Source of the DNA: Bacteroidales bacterium
GTDB lineage: Bacteria > Bacteroidota > Bacteroidia > Bacteroidales > Muribaculaceae
Assembly: GCA_004555955.1 (NCBI GenBank)
Contig: SFJG01000022.1
Span: 1-26,652 of the forward strand
Direction of reading: 5' to 3'
DNA length: 26,652 nt
In this document: positions 8,938 to 16,477 of the stretch, in pieces
Numbering within the stretch: position 1 is the first letter of the stretch
Layout of the letters: each line of letters opens with the position of its first letter
Translations under genes and position numbers: made by a program
Notes under the pieces: model-generated
The model's input: only the letters and a program-made list of their open reading frames with translations
Told to the model about the DNA's origin: nothing
Database searches by the model: none

Positions 8938-9672
8938 CTAATTCAACCAGTTTTTCCACTGTTCGAGGTTGCCGTAGAAACGGTTAAGGTCGACATCGCC
9001 TTGAATACCGTCAACCTTTCCCCAATGGCTGTATTGCCAAATCGTCCAATCCAATTCGGGGCGACGGTTAAGCGAACAAAGCCATAACGGATAGTCGTCG
9101 AAATTATCTTTGATAAATTTGTAATAGCCGTCTTTGTTGGTGTAAATCATAACACGATATTCCAAAGCGGTAAGTTCGTCGACCATATCGCGCAACTGTC
9201 TGACCACCTTACTCCGCAGAAAGACATATGGATTGCCGTGCTCCTCAACATCAATAACCAATGGCAAGTCGAAATCGCGGTCGCCGATTGTTTCGACAAA
9301 GTTACGTGCTTGCAACGTGCCGTCGACATCGAATCGGAAAAAGTGGTAAGCGCCAACGGCTAAACCGTTGTCTTTGGCGCTGTCGTAGTTGGACGCGAAT
9401 CGGCTATCGCGAAAGGCGGCACCTTCGCTGGCTTTGATGATAACAAAGTCGATACCGGCACCGCTGACGCATTCGAAGTTGATTTTACCATTGTGCGACG
9501 ACACGTCGATACCAACCAGTTCGTAATCGTTGTCGACAATTTCAGAAGAATTATGATGCAGACGGATACGCAAAACGTAGAGAGAGGCTGCCAGGAGTGC
9601 TAAAATCAGCAGTACTCCTAAAGCCCAAAGGGCACGATGCTTGCCACCCCGGCTGCTCTTTTTAGGCGTCAT
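8938..9672 (-). CDS. Membrane-anchored GH25 lysozyme (muramidase)
   Basis: The 244-residue protein has a basic N-terminus, one membrane segment at about 14-36 and a glycoside hydrolase family 25 domain from about 50. Family motifs are GIDVSSHNG (D56), IIKASEG, a GAYHFFRF strand and VIDVEE with the catalytic D141-x-E143 pair. GH25 enzymes cleave the MurNAc-GlcNAc bond of peptidoglycan. The positively charged cytoplasmic tail places the enzyme on the outer face of the inner membrane. Its ATG overlaps the DUF3256 stop by 4 bp (ATGA). It may be a cell-wall remodelling enzyme rather than an effector, as there is no immunity-like or secretion neighbour. Confidence 0.92.
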   Translation of the reverse strand: MTPKKSSRGGKHRALWALGVLLILALLAASLYVLRIRLHHNSSEIVDNDYELVGIDVSSHNGKINFECVSGAGIDFVIIKASEGAAFRDSRFASNYDSAKDNGLAVGAYHFFRFDVDGTLQARNFVETIGDRDFDLPLVIDVEEHGNPYVFLRSKVVRQLRDMVDELTALEYRVMIYTNKDGYYKFIKDNFDDYPLWLCSLNRRPELDWTIWQYSHWGKVDGIQGDVDLNRFYGNLEQWKNWLN

Positions 9673-10292
9673 TTCGAGGGGATATAGCGTTTACCGTTCC
9701 AACGATAGACAACAGACGTGCGAACGTATGGTCGAATAGCGATATAGTCTTCGGTGGGCAAATACTTGTCGAAACTCGGTGTAAATACAATCGTGTCGGC
9801 ATCGGCGAGCGATGCGCTCACAAGAGTAAAGTCGACGATGCTTTCGATTTCGCTACGACGTTTTTTATCGACGTCGACGAGCAAATCGTCGAGCACGGGA
9901 GCCTTAACATACCGACGCGAGTCAAGCTGATGCCACGATTCGTCGTAGAAGTCAATACGGCTGTCGGCTGCGGGAAGCAGATAAGTGGTCGACACGACGA
10001 TAATTGCACGCTTATTGCTGTCAACAAGGCGTATCTCAACCGTTGCCGACGTCGAAATCACCACTTTCATATAGTCGTCGGTCATCGATTCGATGTAGGT
10101 GTCGCCGTCCATTTGGTCGTGCACCACCTTCTTTTGCCCGGCGGTAAAATAATCCACCATATCGAGGCGTGTGGTTTTGTCGATTTTGCTGAACACGGGG
10201 CTTGCCTCGTCGACAAAAACTTCAGATATGCTACGAGCCGATGCCGTTGTAAAAGCAAAAAGCATCAAAGCTATAAAAAGAGCCTGTTTCAT
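9669..10292 (-). CDS. DUF3256 family secreted protein
   Basis: The 207-residue protein begins with a signal peptide (hydrophobic 4-18, ending at SARS) and matches the Bacteroidales-restricted DUF3256 family by overall pattern. It has an FYDESWH segment and a DxxVFTPSFDKYLPTEDY motif near the C-terminus. Function is unknown, and it probably acts in the periplasm or outer membrane. The ATG at 10292 is chosen because it gives the signal peptide and lies 7 bp after the helicase stop; the frame itself is open further into the helicase gene. Tight packing with the helicase and the lysozyme indicates a single operon. Confidence 0.82.
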   Translation of the reverse strand: MKQALFIALMLFAFTTASARSISEVFVDEASPVFSKIDKTTRLDMVDYFTAGQKKVVHDQMDGDTYIESMTDDYMKVVISTSATVEIRLVDSNKRAIIVVSTTYLLPAADSRIDFYDESWHQLDSRRYVKAPVLDDLLVDVDKKRRSEIESIVDFTLVSASLADADTIVFTPSFDKYLPTEDYIAIRPYVRTSVVYRWNGKRYIPSK

Positions 10293-10299
10293 CGTCGAA

Positions 10300-12075
10300 T
10301 TATCTTCTGTTTTTATTACGTTTACGATTGTTTTTCGGTCCTGTATATCGGTCGTCATCGTCGTTGCGACGCGATTTGGAGGCTTTCGACTTTCGCATCG
10401 AAGCCTTTGCGTAGTCGCGATTGGGGTCAGCCAACTCTGCATAGAGGCGATGTCCGAAGAAGCGCGCACCGGTCAACGCTTTAGCCACTTTTGCGCCAAA
10501 ACCGCGACGAACGTCGAAGAGCGTATAGTCTTTGAGCAAGTCGATACGACCGATATCGACGCGCATCGGCATATTGTCGTTGATGGTTTCGATGAGTCGG
10601 GCAGGCATAAAACCTTCCGACTTGCCGGCATTGACGTAGACGCGTTCGTAGCCTTGCTCCGCCGTGCGAGTATCTTTTTGGGCATCGCTTTTGCGATTGC
10701 GACCGCCGCGACCGTTTGTCGGCTCGGCGGCACGTTTAGGCTTGCGCTCCTGATAGTCCTCGACAACGGGCGCATCGCGATAGTACTCAATCAAGCGGTT
10801 AAACTCCATCGATATGATTCGCTTGAGCAAGTCTTCGCCGGAGAGCCATTCGAGTTTGCGCAAGATACCCGGCAGGTAGTTGGCAATCTCCGCTTCGTTG
10901 ACTTCCACTTTCTCGATACGCGACGCCAAGTTGTAAAGTTGCTTCTCGATGATGTACTGCGGTGTGGGAACAAGTTTATGCTCGAAAGTTTTGCCGATTT
11001 GCTTTTCGATGGCGCGAATTTTCGACTTTTCGCGCGAGTGTACTATGGAAATAGAGACGCCGTTTTTTCCGGCACGCCCGGTTCTACCGCTACGATGCGT
11101 GTAGGTAGCCAAATCGTCGGGCAAACCATAGTTGATGACATGCGTCAGATTGTCGACATCGAGACCGCGCGCCGCCACGTCGGTAGCCACCAACAGTTGA
11201 AGGGTGTGCTCGCGGAATTTTTTCATCACCGTGTCGCGTTGCTGCTGCGACAAGTCGCCGTGAAGGCTGTCGACGTTATAACCGTCAACGATGAGGTCTG
11301 AGGCTATTTCTTGCGTTTCGCGACGAGTACGGCAGAAGATGATGGCATAAATACCGGGATTAGAGTCGGCAATGCGTTTGAGCGCAAGATATTTGTCGCG
11401 AGCGTTCACCATATAATAAATGTGGCGCACGTTTTCGGCACCTTCATTGCGCGTTCCGACTACGAATTCCTCGGGATTATTCATATATTGCTTGGCAATA
11501 CGGGCAATTTCGTTGGGCATTGTTGCGCTGAAGAGCAACATTTTACGCTCCTCGGGGACGCACGAAAGGATACTGTTTATGTCGTCGACAAACCCCATAT
11601 TGAGCATCTCGTCAGCCTCGTCAAGCACCACCGTATGAACGGCGCTGAGGTCGACCGTGCCACGATTTATCAAATCGAGAAGACGACCGGGCGTAGCCAC
11701 CACAATGTGGACACCGCCACGCAAGGCGCGTATCTGGCTTTCGATGCTCGACCCGCCGTAGACGGGCAACACTTTCAGCCGCTCGACATACTTAGAGAAA
11801 TCAGCCAAGTCGTCGCTGATTTGCAGGCAAAGCTCGCGAGTAGGCGACAAGATGAGCGCTTGCGGCCGACATAGCGAGGTGTCGATGCGTTGTATCACCG
11901 GGAGCCCGAAGGCTGCCGTCTTGCCTGTCCCGGTCTGGGCTAAGGCTACCACATCGCCCTCGTTGTGGAGCAGATGGGGAATTACTTTCTCTTGTACGGG
12001 CATAGGACTCTCGAAACCCATCTCGGTGATTGCCCGAAGCAAGTCCTCTCTAACTCCTAACTGTTCAAATGTCAT
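10300..12075 (-). CDS. DEAD-box ATP-dependent RNA helicase with DbpA-type RNA-binding domain
   Basis: The 591-residue protein has the full DEAD-box set: F21 and Q28 of the Q motif, AQTGTGKT (46-53), PTREL (78-82), DEAD (152-155), SAT (183-185) and HRSGRTGRAG. A C-terminal DbpA-like RNA-binding domain follows at about 470-545, then a very basic tail rich in K/R/N with a run of four Asp. This is the DeaD/CsdA-like layout used in ribosome assembly and cold adaptation. It is the first gene of the operon with DUF3256 and the GH25 lysozyme. A TACCTTTG box 31 bp upstream provides the promoter. Confidence 0.95.
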   Translation of the reverse strand: MTFEQLGVREDLLRAITEMGFESPMPVQEKVIPHLLHNEGDVVALAQTGTGKTAAFGLPVIQRIDTSLCRPQALILSPTRELCLQISDDLADFSKYVERLKVLPVYGGSSIESQIRALRGGVHIVVATPGRLLDLINRGTVDLSAVHTVVLDEADEMLNMGFVDDINSILSCVPEERKMLLFSATMPNEIARIAKQYMNNPEEFVVGTRNEGAENVRHIYYMVNARDKYLALKRIADSNPGIYAIIFCRTRRETQEIASDLIVDGYNVDSLHGDLSQQQRDTVMKKFREHTLQLLVATDVAARGLDVDNLTHVINYGLPDDLATYTHRSGRTGRAGKNGVSISIVHSREKSKIRAIEKQIGKTFEHKLVPTPQYIIEKQLYNLASRIEKVEVNEAEIANYLPGILRKLEWLSGEDLLKRIISMEFNRLIEYYRDAPVVEDYQERKPKRAAEPTNGRGGRNRKSDAQKDTRTAEQGYERVYVNAGKSEGFMPARLIETINDNMPMRVDIGRIDLLKDYTLFDVRRGFGAKVAKALTGARFFGHRLYAELADPNRDYAKASMRKSKASKSRRNDDDDRYTGPKNNRKRNKNRR

Positions 12076-12106
12076 AACTTATGTCTCTCGATTATATTTC
12101 AGCCGA

Positions 12107-12114
12107 CAAAGGTA
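12107..12114 (-). promoter_or_regulatory. -7 box (TACCTTTG) of the helicase operon
   Basis: On the minus strand this is TACCTTTG, identical to the rRNA promoter -7 box, 31 bp before the helicase ATG. A matching -33 TTTG is not seen; that position falls inside the terminator of the upstream gene. The promoter and that terminator are packed within about 45 bp. Confidence 0.65.
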
Positions 12115-12116
12115 CG

Positions 12117-12151
12117 AAAAAAATCCCGGCTTAACGAATAAGGCGGGATTT
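12117..12151 (-). terminator. Terminator of the ettA-tlpA operon
   Basis: A stem of eight pairs (AAATCCCG at 12121-12128 with CGGGATTT at 12144-12151) continues, after one mismatch, into CTTA/TAAG around a five-base loop. On the minus strand it ends in a run of seven T (plus 12117-12123). It lies just downstream of the thioredoxin-like gene and directly abuts the helicase promoter. Confidence 0.88.
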
Positions 12152-12172
12152 TAGGCGGTTAATTATATCCGG

Positions 12173-13249
12173 CTATTTGCCGAAAGCCTTAGCCAATTCC
12201 TTGCGGACGTCAACTTCGCCGGGCACGCCGCGCATCACGATTGTGCCGTCGGGGCTGAACAAAATGACGTGAGGAATGCCTGTGATGCCGTAGATGTCGG
12301 TAGGAATGCGTTGCGCATTGTCGACGATGGTCCAAGGCAGTTGCAATTCTTCCAAAGCGGCTTTTGTGTCGGCGGGGTCGTCCCAAACGGCAACGCCGAG
12401 CACGTCGAGTCCGTCTGCTTTGTATTGCTCATAGACTTCTTTCAATTCGGGCATCGCGCGGCGGCACGGTCCGCACCAACTTGCCCAGAAGTCGACAAGC
12501 ACGTATTTGCCTTTGCCGACCCAATCACTGAGTTTCACGGTCTTGCCCTCGGAAGTAGTGACCGTGAAGTCGACAAACTTGTTGCCGGGCTTTGTTGCCT
12601 CTTTCTGCTTGGCAGCTTCGACGAAGCGACCCACGCGGACTCCCGCGCGGAACCAATCGGGCGTGCCTTCGAGGGCTTTGTTGATTTCGTCGTAACTCAT
12701 GTCGTAGGCATAGTCGAGGAAGTAAACATAACCGAGCCAGTTGTCCTTGTTTTCTTCAAACACTTTACGGTTGAATGCCGTAAACGTCTCGTCCATAACG
12801 CCTTGCAGCGAATCTATTTTGGCAACGATAACGTCATCCGAAAGCTCGAGAGCCTTGATTGAATCGCTGATTTGTCCGTAGTGGTCCGTCATTGCAATCA
12901 CTTGGTCGGTCAACTCTTTGTCCTTGTCGTTGAGTGGCGTACCTGTAGCATGATGTTCGCCAATGTTAAGCGCGATTTCGCCGGGTTCAAGGAAAAACAC
13001 AGACAAACGTTTTGCGCCTTTTTTGAGCACGGCAATGCGCGCTGCCTCTGTCTCGCCTTCGAAAGTGAAGGCACTGTCGGTTGCAACAATAGATGTGATT
13101 TCTTCGTCGGTATCGTAGTCGAAAAGACGGAGCGTATCGCCCGCTGCCACATCTGCCGACACACCTGTAATTTTGTAAGATTTCGCACCGCCGCAACCCG
13201 CTACAATTGCTGCCAAAGCTACGCAAAGTGCCAATGATAAATGTTTCAT
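12173..13249 (-). CDS. TlpA-like thioredoxin-fold lipoprotein
   Basis: The 358-residue protein has a lipoprotein signal peptide (LAAIVAGC, lipid-modified C19), an N-terminal region of the type often paired with Bacteroidota thioredoxins (DUF4369-like, about 24-120), a helical linker, and a C-terminal TlpA/ResA-like thioredoxin domain from about 225. The active site is WCGPC with C259 and C262, followed later by the cis-Pro loop GIPH. It is likely a periplasmic thiol-disulfide reductase tethered to a membrane. It follows ettA after 25 bp and is followed by a strong terminator, so the two form an operon. Confidence 0.93.
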   Translation of the reverse strand: MKHLSLALCVALAAIVAGCGGAKSYKITGVSADVAAGDTLRLFDYDTDEEITSIVATDSAFTFEGETEAARIAVLKKGAKRLSVFFLEPGEIALNIGEHHATGTPLNDKDKELTDQVIAMTDHYGQISDSIKALELSDDVIVAKIDSLQGVMDETFTAFNRKVFEENKDNWLGYVYFLDYAYDMSYDEINKALEGTPDWFRAGVRVGRFVEAAKQKEATKPGNKFVDFTVTTSEGKTVKLSDWVGKGKYVLVDFWASWCGPCRRAMPELKEVYEQYKADGLDVLGVAVWDDPADTKAALEELQLPWTIVDNAQRIPTDIYGITGIPHVILFSPDGTIVMRGVPGEVDVRKELAKAFGK

Positions 13250-13274
13250 AATTATTATAGATTTTTTATCAATT

Positions 13275-14960
13275 CTATTTTACTAATTTGCGATAACGAA
13301 TTCGGTGCGGCTCGACGTCGCCCATACGGCGGCGCTTGTTTTCTTCATATTCCGAGTACGAGCCTTCGAAATAGTACACTTGGCTGTCGCCTTCGAATGC
13401 CAAGATGTGGGTGCAAATACGGTCGAGGAACCAACGGTCGTGCGATACAACGACGGCACATCCGGCGAAGTTTTCCAAACCTTCTTCGAGGGCACGCAGC
13501 GTGTTGACGTCGATGTCGTTGGTCGGCTCGTCGAGGAGCAACACGTTGCCCTCTTGCTTGAGCGCCATAGCCAGGTGAAGCCGGTTGCGCTCACCACCGC
13601 TGAGCACGCCGATTTTCTTCTCTTGGTCGGCTCCCGCGAAGTTAAACTTCGACAAATAGGCCCTTGCGTTGACGTCGCGTCCGCCCATACGGAACACCTC
13701 TGTGCCACCGCTTACCACCTGATAGACGGTCTTTTCGGGGTCTAAATCCTTGTGAGTTTGGTCGACGTACGAAATCTTGACGGTTTCGCCAACCTCAAAC
13801 GTACCGGCGTCGACTTTTTCCATACCCATAATGAGTTTAAACAGCGTTGTCTTTCCGGCGCCGTTAGGGCCGATAATGCCGACAATACCGTTTGGCGGCA
13901 ACATAAAGTTGAGGTCGTCGAAGAGCACCTTTTCGCCAAACGATTTGGCGACGTGCTGAGCTTCGATAACTTTGTTGCCCAAGCGGGGACCGTTGGGAAT
14001 ATAGATTTCGAGTTTTTCCTCACGCTCTTTCTGGTCTTCGTTGAGCAGTCGGTCGTAAGACGAAAGGCGAGCCTTTCCCTTTGCTTGACGAGCCTTGGGC
14101 GCCATGTGAATCCACTCCAACTCGCGCTCGAGGGTTTTGCGGCGCTTGCTGGCTTGCTTCTCTTCCTGCGCCATACGTTGCGTTTTTTGCTCAAGCCACG
14201 AGCTGTAGTTACCCTTCCAAGGAATTCCTTCGCCGCGGTCGAGTTCGAGAATCCAACCTGCCACATGGTCGAGGAAGTAGCGGTCGTGGGTAATGGCAAT
14301 AACGGTACCTTTATACTGTTGCAAATGTTGTTCGAGCCAGTCGATACTCTCGGCATCGAGGTGGTTGGTCGGCTCGTCGAGAAGCAGAATGTCGGGATTC
14401 TGCAACAGCAAACGACAGAGAGCCACACGGCGGCGCTCGCCTCCACTCAGGGTTGTCACGTTCTGGTCTTCGGGCGGACAGCGCAGCGCGTCCATAGCCC
14501 GCTCGAGGTGGTTGTCGAGATTCCACGCATCGCACGCGTCAAGTTTTTCTTGCAACTCTGCTTGACGGTTGATGAGTTTGTCCATCTTGTCGGGGTCTTC
14601 GAGCACTTCCGGGTCGGCAAACGCCTCGTTGACGCGTTCGTATTCCGCCAACAAGTCGAGCACCGGCTGCATTCCCTCTTGTACGACCTCTTTAACAGTC
14701 TTTGTCGGGTCGAGTTTCGGGTCTTGCTCCAAATAACCGACACTATAGCCCGGCGAAAATACCACTTCGCCCTGATATTGCTTATCTATACCGGCAATAA
14801 TCTTCAGAAGCGTCGATTTACCCGCACCATTAAGACCGATTATGCCGATTTTCGCACCATAGAAAAATGATAGGTAGATGTCTTTAAGCACCTGTTTTTG
14901 TGGTGGATATATCTTGCTGACACCCACCATCGAAAAGATTACTTTCTTATCGTCTGCCAT
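13275..14960 (-). CDS. ettA: Energy-dependent translational throttle protein EttA (ABC-F ATPase)
   Basis: The 561-residue protein has two ABC domains without membrane segments: Walker A at 42-50 and 364-371, LSGGE signatures at 171-175 and 453-457, and Walker B DEPTNHLD (195-202) and DEPTNDID (477-484). The length, the arm region after the first domain and the linker with the APKARQAKGKARLSSY pattern fit EttA rather than other ABC-F proteins. EttA binds the ribosomal E site and gates the first peptide bond according to ATP/ADP level. It is the first gene of the pair with the TlpA-like lipoprotein. A 129-bp gap separates it from def. Confidence 0.95.
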   Translation of the reverse strand: MADDKKVIFSMVGVSKIYPPQKQVLKDIYLSFFYGAKIGIIGLNGAGKSTLLKIIAGIDKQYQGEVVFSPGYSVGYLEQDPKLDPTKTVKEVVQEGMQPVLDLLAEYERVNEAFADPEVLEDPDKMDKLINRQAELQEKLDACDAWNLDNHLERAMDALRCPPEDQNVTTLSGGERRRVALCRLLLQNPDILLLDEPTNHLDAESIDWLEQHLQQYKGTVIAITHDRYFLDHVAGWILELDRGEGIPWKGNYSSWLEQKTQRMAQEEKQASKRRKTLERELEWIHMAPKARQAKGKARLSSYDRLLNEDQKEREEKLEIYIPNGPRLGNKVIEAQHVAKSFGEKVLFDDLNFMLPPNGIVGIIGPNGAGKTTLFKLIMGMEKVDAGTFEVGETVKISYVDQTHKDLDPEKTVYQVVSGGTEVFRMGGRDVNARAYLSKFNFAGADQEKKIGVLSGGERNRLHLAMALKQEGNVLLLDEPTNDIDVNTLRALEEGLENFAGCAVVVSHDRWFLDRICTHILAFEGDSQVYYFEGSYSEYEENKRRRMGDVEPHRIRYRKLVK

Positions 14961-14996
14961 TGAATATATTTGTTTTTAATTAGTTTTTGTGCTGAT

Positions 14997-15068
14997 GAGT
15001 GGTTGTGTTGTTGAGTGGTTGAGGCGTCCTTATAACCTCATAACCTTATAACCCCCATAACCTTATAA
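14997..15068. repeat. Short direct repeats with 16-17 bp period between def and ettA
   Basis: GAGTGGTTG occurs at 14997-15005 and 15013-15021 (16-bp spacing). CCTTATAA occurs three times, starting at 15028, 15044 and 15061; the last two copies lie within the longer repeat CATAACCTTATAA (15039-15051 and 15056-15068). This makes up most of the 129-bp non-coding gap before ettA. I found no consensus -7 box here and no hairpin strong enough to be a terminator. Confidence 0.7.
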
Positions 15069-15089
15069 TAACCGCTGCGACAACCTCTC

Positions 15090-15659
15090 TTATCTCTTCG
15101 CTTTGGCATTTTGCTTCACGCGATAGTCGCACGACACACGTCCTTCGGCAATGTTGCGCAACTTGCTACGAATAAGCTGTTTGCGGATAGGAGAAGTGCG
15201 GTCGACGTAGAGCGTCTGCTCCAAGTGGTCGTACTCGTGCTGAATGATGCGCGCCAAGAAGCCTTCGAACACTTCTTCGTGCTCAACGAAATCGATGTCA
15301 AGCCAATTGAGGCGCACTTTTTCGTAACGCGACACAGGTTCGTGCAGTCCTGGCAGACTCAAGCAACCCTCTTCGCGAGTCACCTTCTTACCGTCGGTCA
15401 AAATCTCGAGTTCCGGATTGATGAGCGTCAACTTTATGCCTTCAAGTTCCGGGAACGAATCTTTCAACGCATCAGCATCGATAACAATCAGTCGTATCGA
15501 CAGCCCCACCTGAGGCGCCGCAAGGCCAATGCCATCGCTCGCATACATCGTTTCATACATATCGTCGACCAACTTCCGCAAATCAGGGTAGTTGGCGTCA
15601 ATTTCTTCAGTCTCCTTTCTCAGGACGGACTGACCATAAAGATATATAGGTAAAATCAT
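15090..15659 (-). CDS. def: Peptide deformylase
   Basis: The 189-residue protein has all three deformylase motifs: GIGLAAPQVG (43-52), EGCLS (97-101, metal ligand C99) and HEYDH (141-145, metal ligands H141 and H145, catalytic E142). It removes the formyl group from nascent protein N-termini in the cytoplasm. It starts 27 bp after the ruvX stop, so it is probably co-transcribed with ruvX. The basic C-terminal tail ends in KQNAKAKR. Nothing unusual is seen. Confidence 0.97.
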   Translation of the reverse strand: MILPIYLYGQSVLRKETEEIDANYPDLRKLVDDMYETMYASDGIGLAAPQVGLSIRLIVIDADALKDSFPELEGIKLTLINPELEILTDGKKVTREEGCLSLPGLHEPVSRYEKVRLNWLDIDFVEHEEVFEGFLARIIQHEYDHLEQTLYVDRTSPIRKQLIRSKLRNIAEGRVSCDYRVKQNAKAKR

Positions 15660-15686
15660 AGCAAAAAAGTTTCGTGGTCATTTGGT

Positions 15687-16106
15687 TTACCGAGCCGGAT
15701 TGCTCATTAAGTAATCGTTAAGAATGATTGTCGCCGAAATTTTATCGACTTCGCCGCGATTGCGTCGGTCCGACTTCTTCATACCGCCGTCAATCATCGC
15801 ACGATGGGCAATGACCGACGTAAAGCGCTCGTCGTACATCTTGACAGGCACGTCGGGCAACACCTCGCCGAGACGTTTCAGAAACGGACGAATATACTTC
15901 ATCGACTCACTTTCTTCGCCGTTCATTTGCCGCGGCAACCCGACGATTATAGCGTCGACAGGCTCACGAGAGCAATAGTCGCGCAGAAAGTCAACGAGCA
16001 AATGCGTCCGAACTGTAGCAAGTCCGTTCGCCACAATGCCGAGCACATCCGTAACCGCAATGCCCGACCGCTTACGCCCGTAGTCAATCGACAACAATCT
16101 TCCCAT
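15687..16106 (-). CDS. ruvX: Putative pre-16S rRNA nuclease / RuvX (YqgF)
   Basis: The 139-residue protein has the YqgF RNase-H-like pattern: MGRLLSIDYG with catalytic D8, the GxxRSGIAVTD strand, a VGLPRQMNG loop, YDERFTS (91-97) and a C-terminal D121 in the GEVDKISA helix. The family is involved in 16S 5'-end maturation and has been called a Holliday-junction resolvase. The frame is open 42 bp upstream. I chose the ATG at 16106 because it gives the family start and sits 8 bp after a TATCTTTG promoter box, which would make the longer form partly untranscribed. Confidence 0.93.
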   Translation of the reverse strand: MGRLLSIDYGRKRSGIAVTDVLGIVANGLATVRTHLLVDFLRDYCSREPVDAIIVGLPRQMNGEESESMKYIRPFLKRLGEVLPDVPVKMYDERFTSVIAHRAMIDGGMKKSDRRNRGEVDKISATIILNDYLMSNPAR

Positions 16107-16114
16107 AATCTTGG

Positions 16115-16145
16115 CAAAGATACTTAAAGGCGAGCAAAAATCCAA
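16115..16145 (-). promoter_or_regulatory. Promoter of ruvX-def with almost no leader
   Basis: On the minus strand TATCTTTG (plus 16115-16122) matches TAnnTTTG, and a TTG lies 20 bp upstream (plus 16143-16145). Only 8 bp separate the box from the ruvX ATG, so the transcript would start within a few bases of the start codon. Confidence 0.65.
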
Positions 16146-16162
16146 CAACCAATAACCACAAA

Positions 16163-16449
16163 AATTTGCTTTTACGCTCGATTTGAAGTAATTTTAGATA
16201 AATTAGGCTGCATCTCGGGATAACAAATCTTGAAAACTTGCGTTTTCGCTTTGTTTTCCGCTCGATTTGAAGTAATTTTAGATAAATTAGGCTGCATCTC
16301 GGGATAACAAATCTTGAAAACTTGCATTTTCGCTTTGTTTTCCGCTCGATTTATAGTAATTTTAGATAAATTAGGCTGCATCTCGGGATAACAAATCTTG
16401 AAAACTTACGTTTTCGCTTTGTTTTCCGCTCGATTTGCACTAATTTTGC
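16163..16449 (+). repeat. Array of three 84-bp tandem repeats plus partial units, ending in a promoter
   Basis: Exact units run 16176-16259, 16260-16343 and 16344-16427, with partial units before and after. Each unit contains a GAAAAC/GTTTTC hairpin, a TTTG box and, at its start, a TAATTTTA-like box. Units differ by only a few bases. This fills the 371-bp gap between the divergent ruvX and pdxA genes. A diverged copy lies at 22500-22630. The minus-strand reading frame through the array stays open only because 84 is divisible by three. There are no spacers, so it is not a CRISPR array. Confidence 0.92.
16418..16448 (+). promoter_or_regulatory. Repeat-borne consensus promoter for pdxA and the downstream operon
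   Basis: TTTG (16418-16421), a 19-bp spacer and TAATTTTG (16441-16448) match the Bacteroidota promoter exactly. The TTTG comes from the third 84-bp unit and the -7 box from the truncated fourth unit. In the internal units the -7 box ends in A instead of G. Transcription would begin near 16455, about 23 nt before the pdxA ATG. Confidence 0.8.
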
Positions 16450-16477
16450 CAACTAAACAACCTTAAAAACGTCATAA

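Noticed and set aside
10171..11301. Long plus-strand open frame across the helicase and DUF3256 genes
   Set aside because: Antisense to DEAD-box motifs and crosses a real gene boundary; no start context or domain.
13752..14870. Long plus-strand open frame inside ettA
   Set aside because: Antisense to EttA, whose ATPase motifs are unambiguous; no family match by eye.
16172..16381. Minus-strand open frame through the 84-bp repeats, giving a 28-residue repeated peptide
   Set aside because: The unit length is divisible by three, so one open unit gives an open array. The sequence is A/T-rich and intergenic, and it ends in a promoter for the other strand. A similar peptide from the 22500-22630 copy has small indels, as expected for non-coding DNA.
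16163..16449. Possible CRISPR array
   Set aside because: Units are 84 bp and directly adjacent, with no unique spacers and no cas genes nearby.
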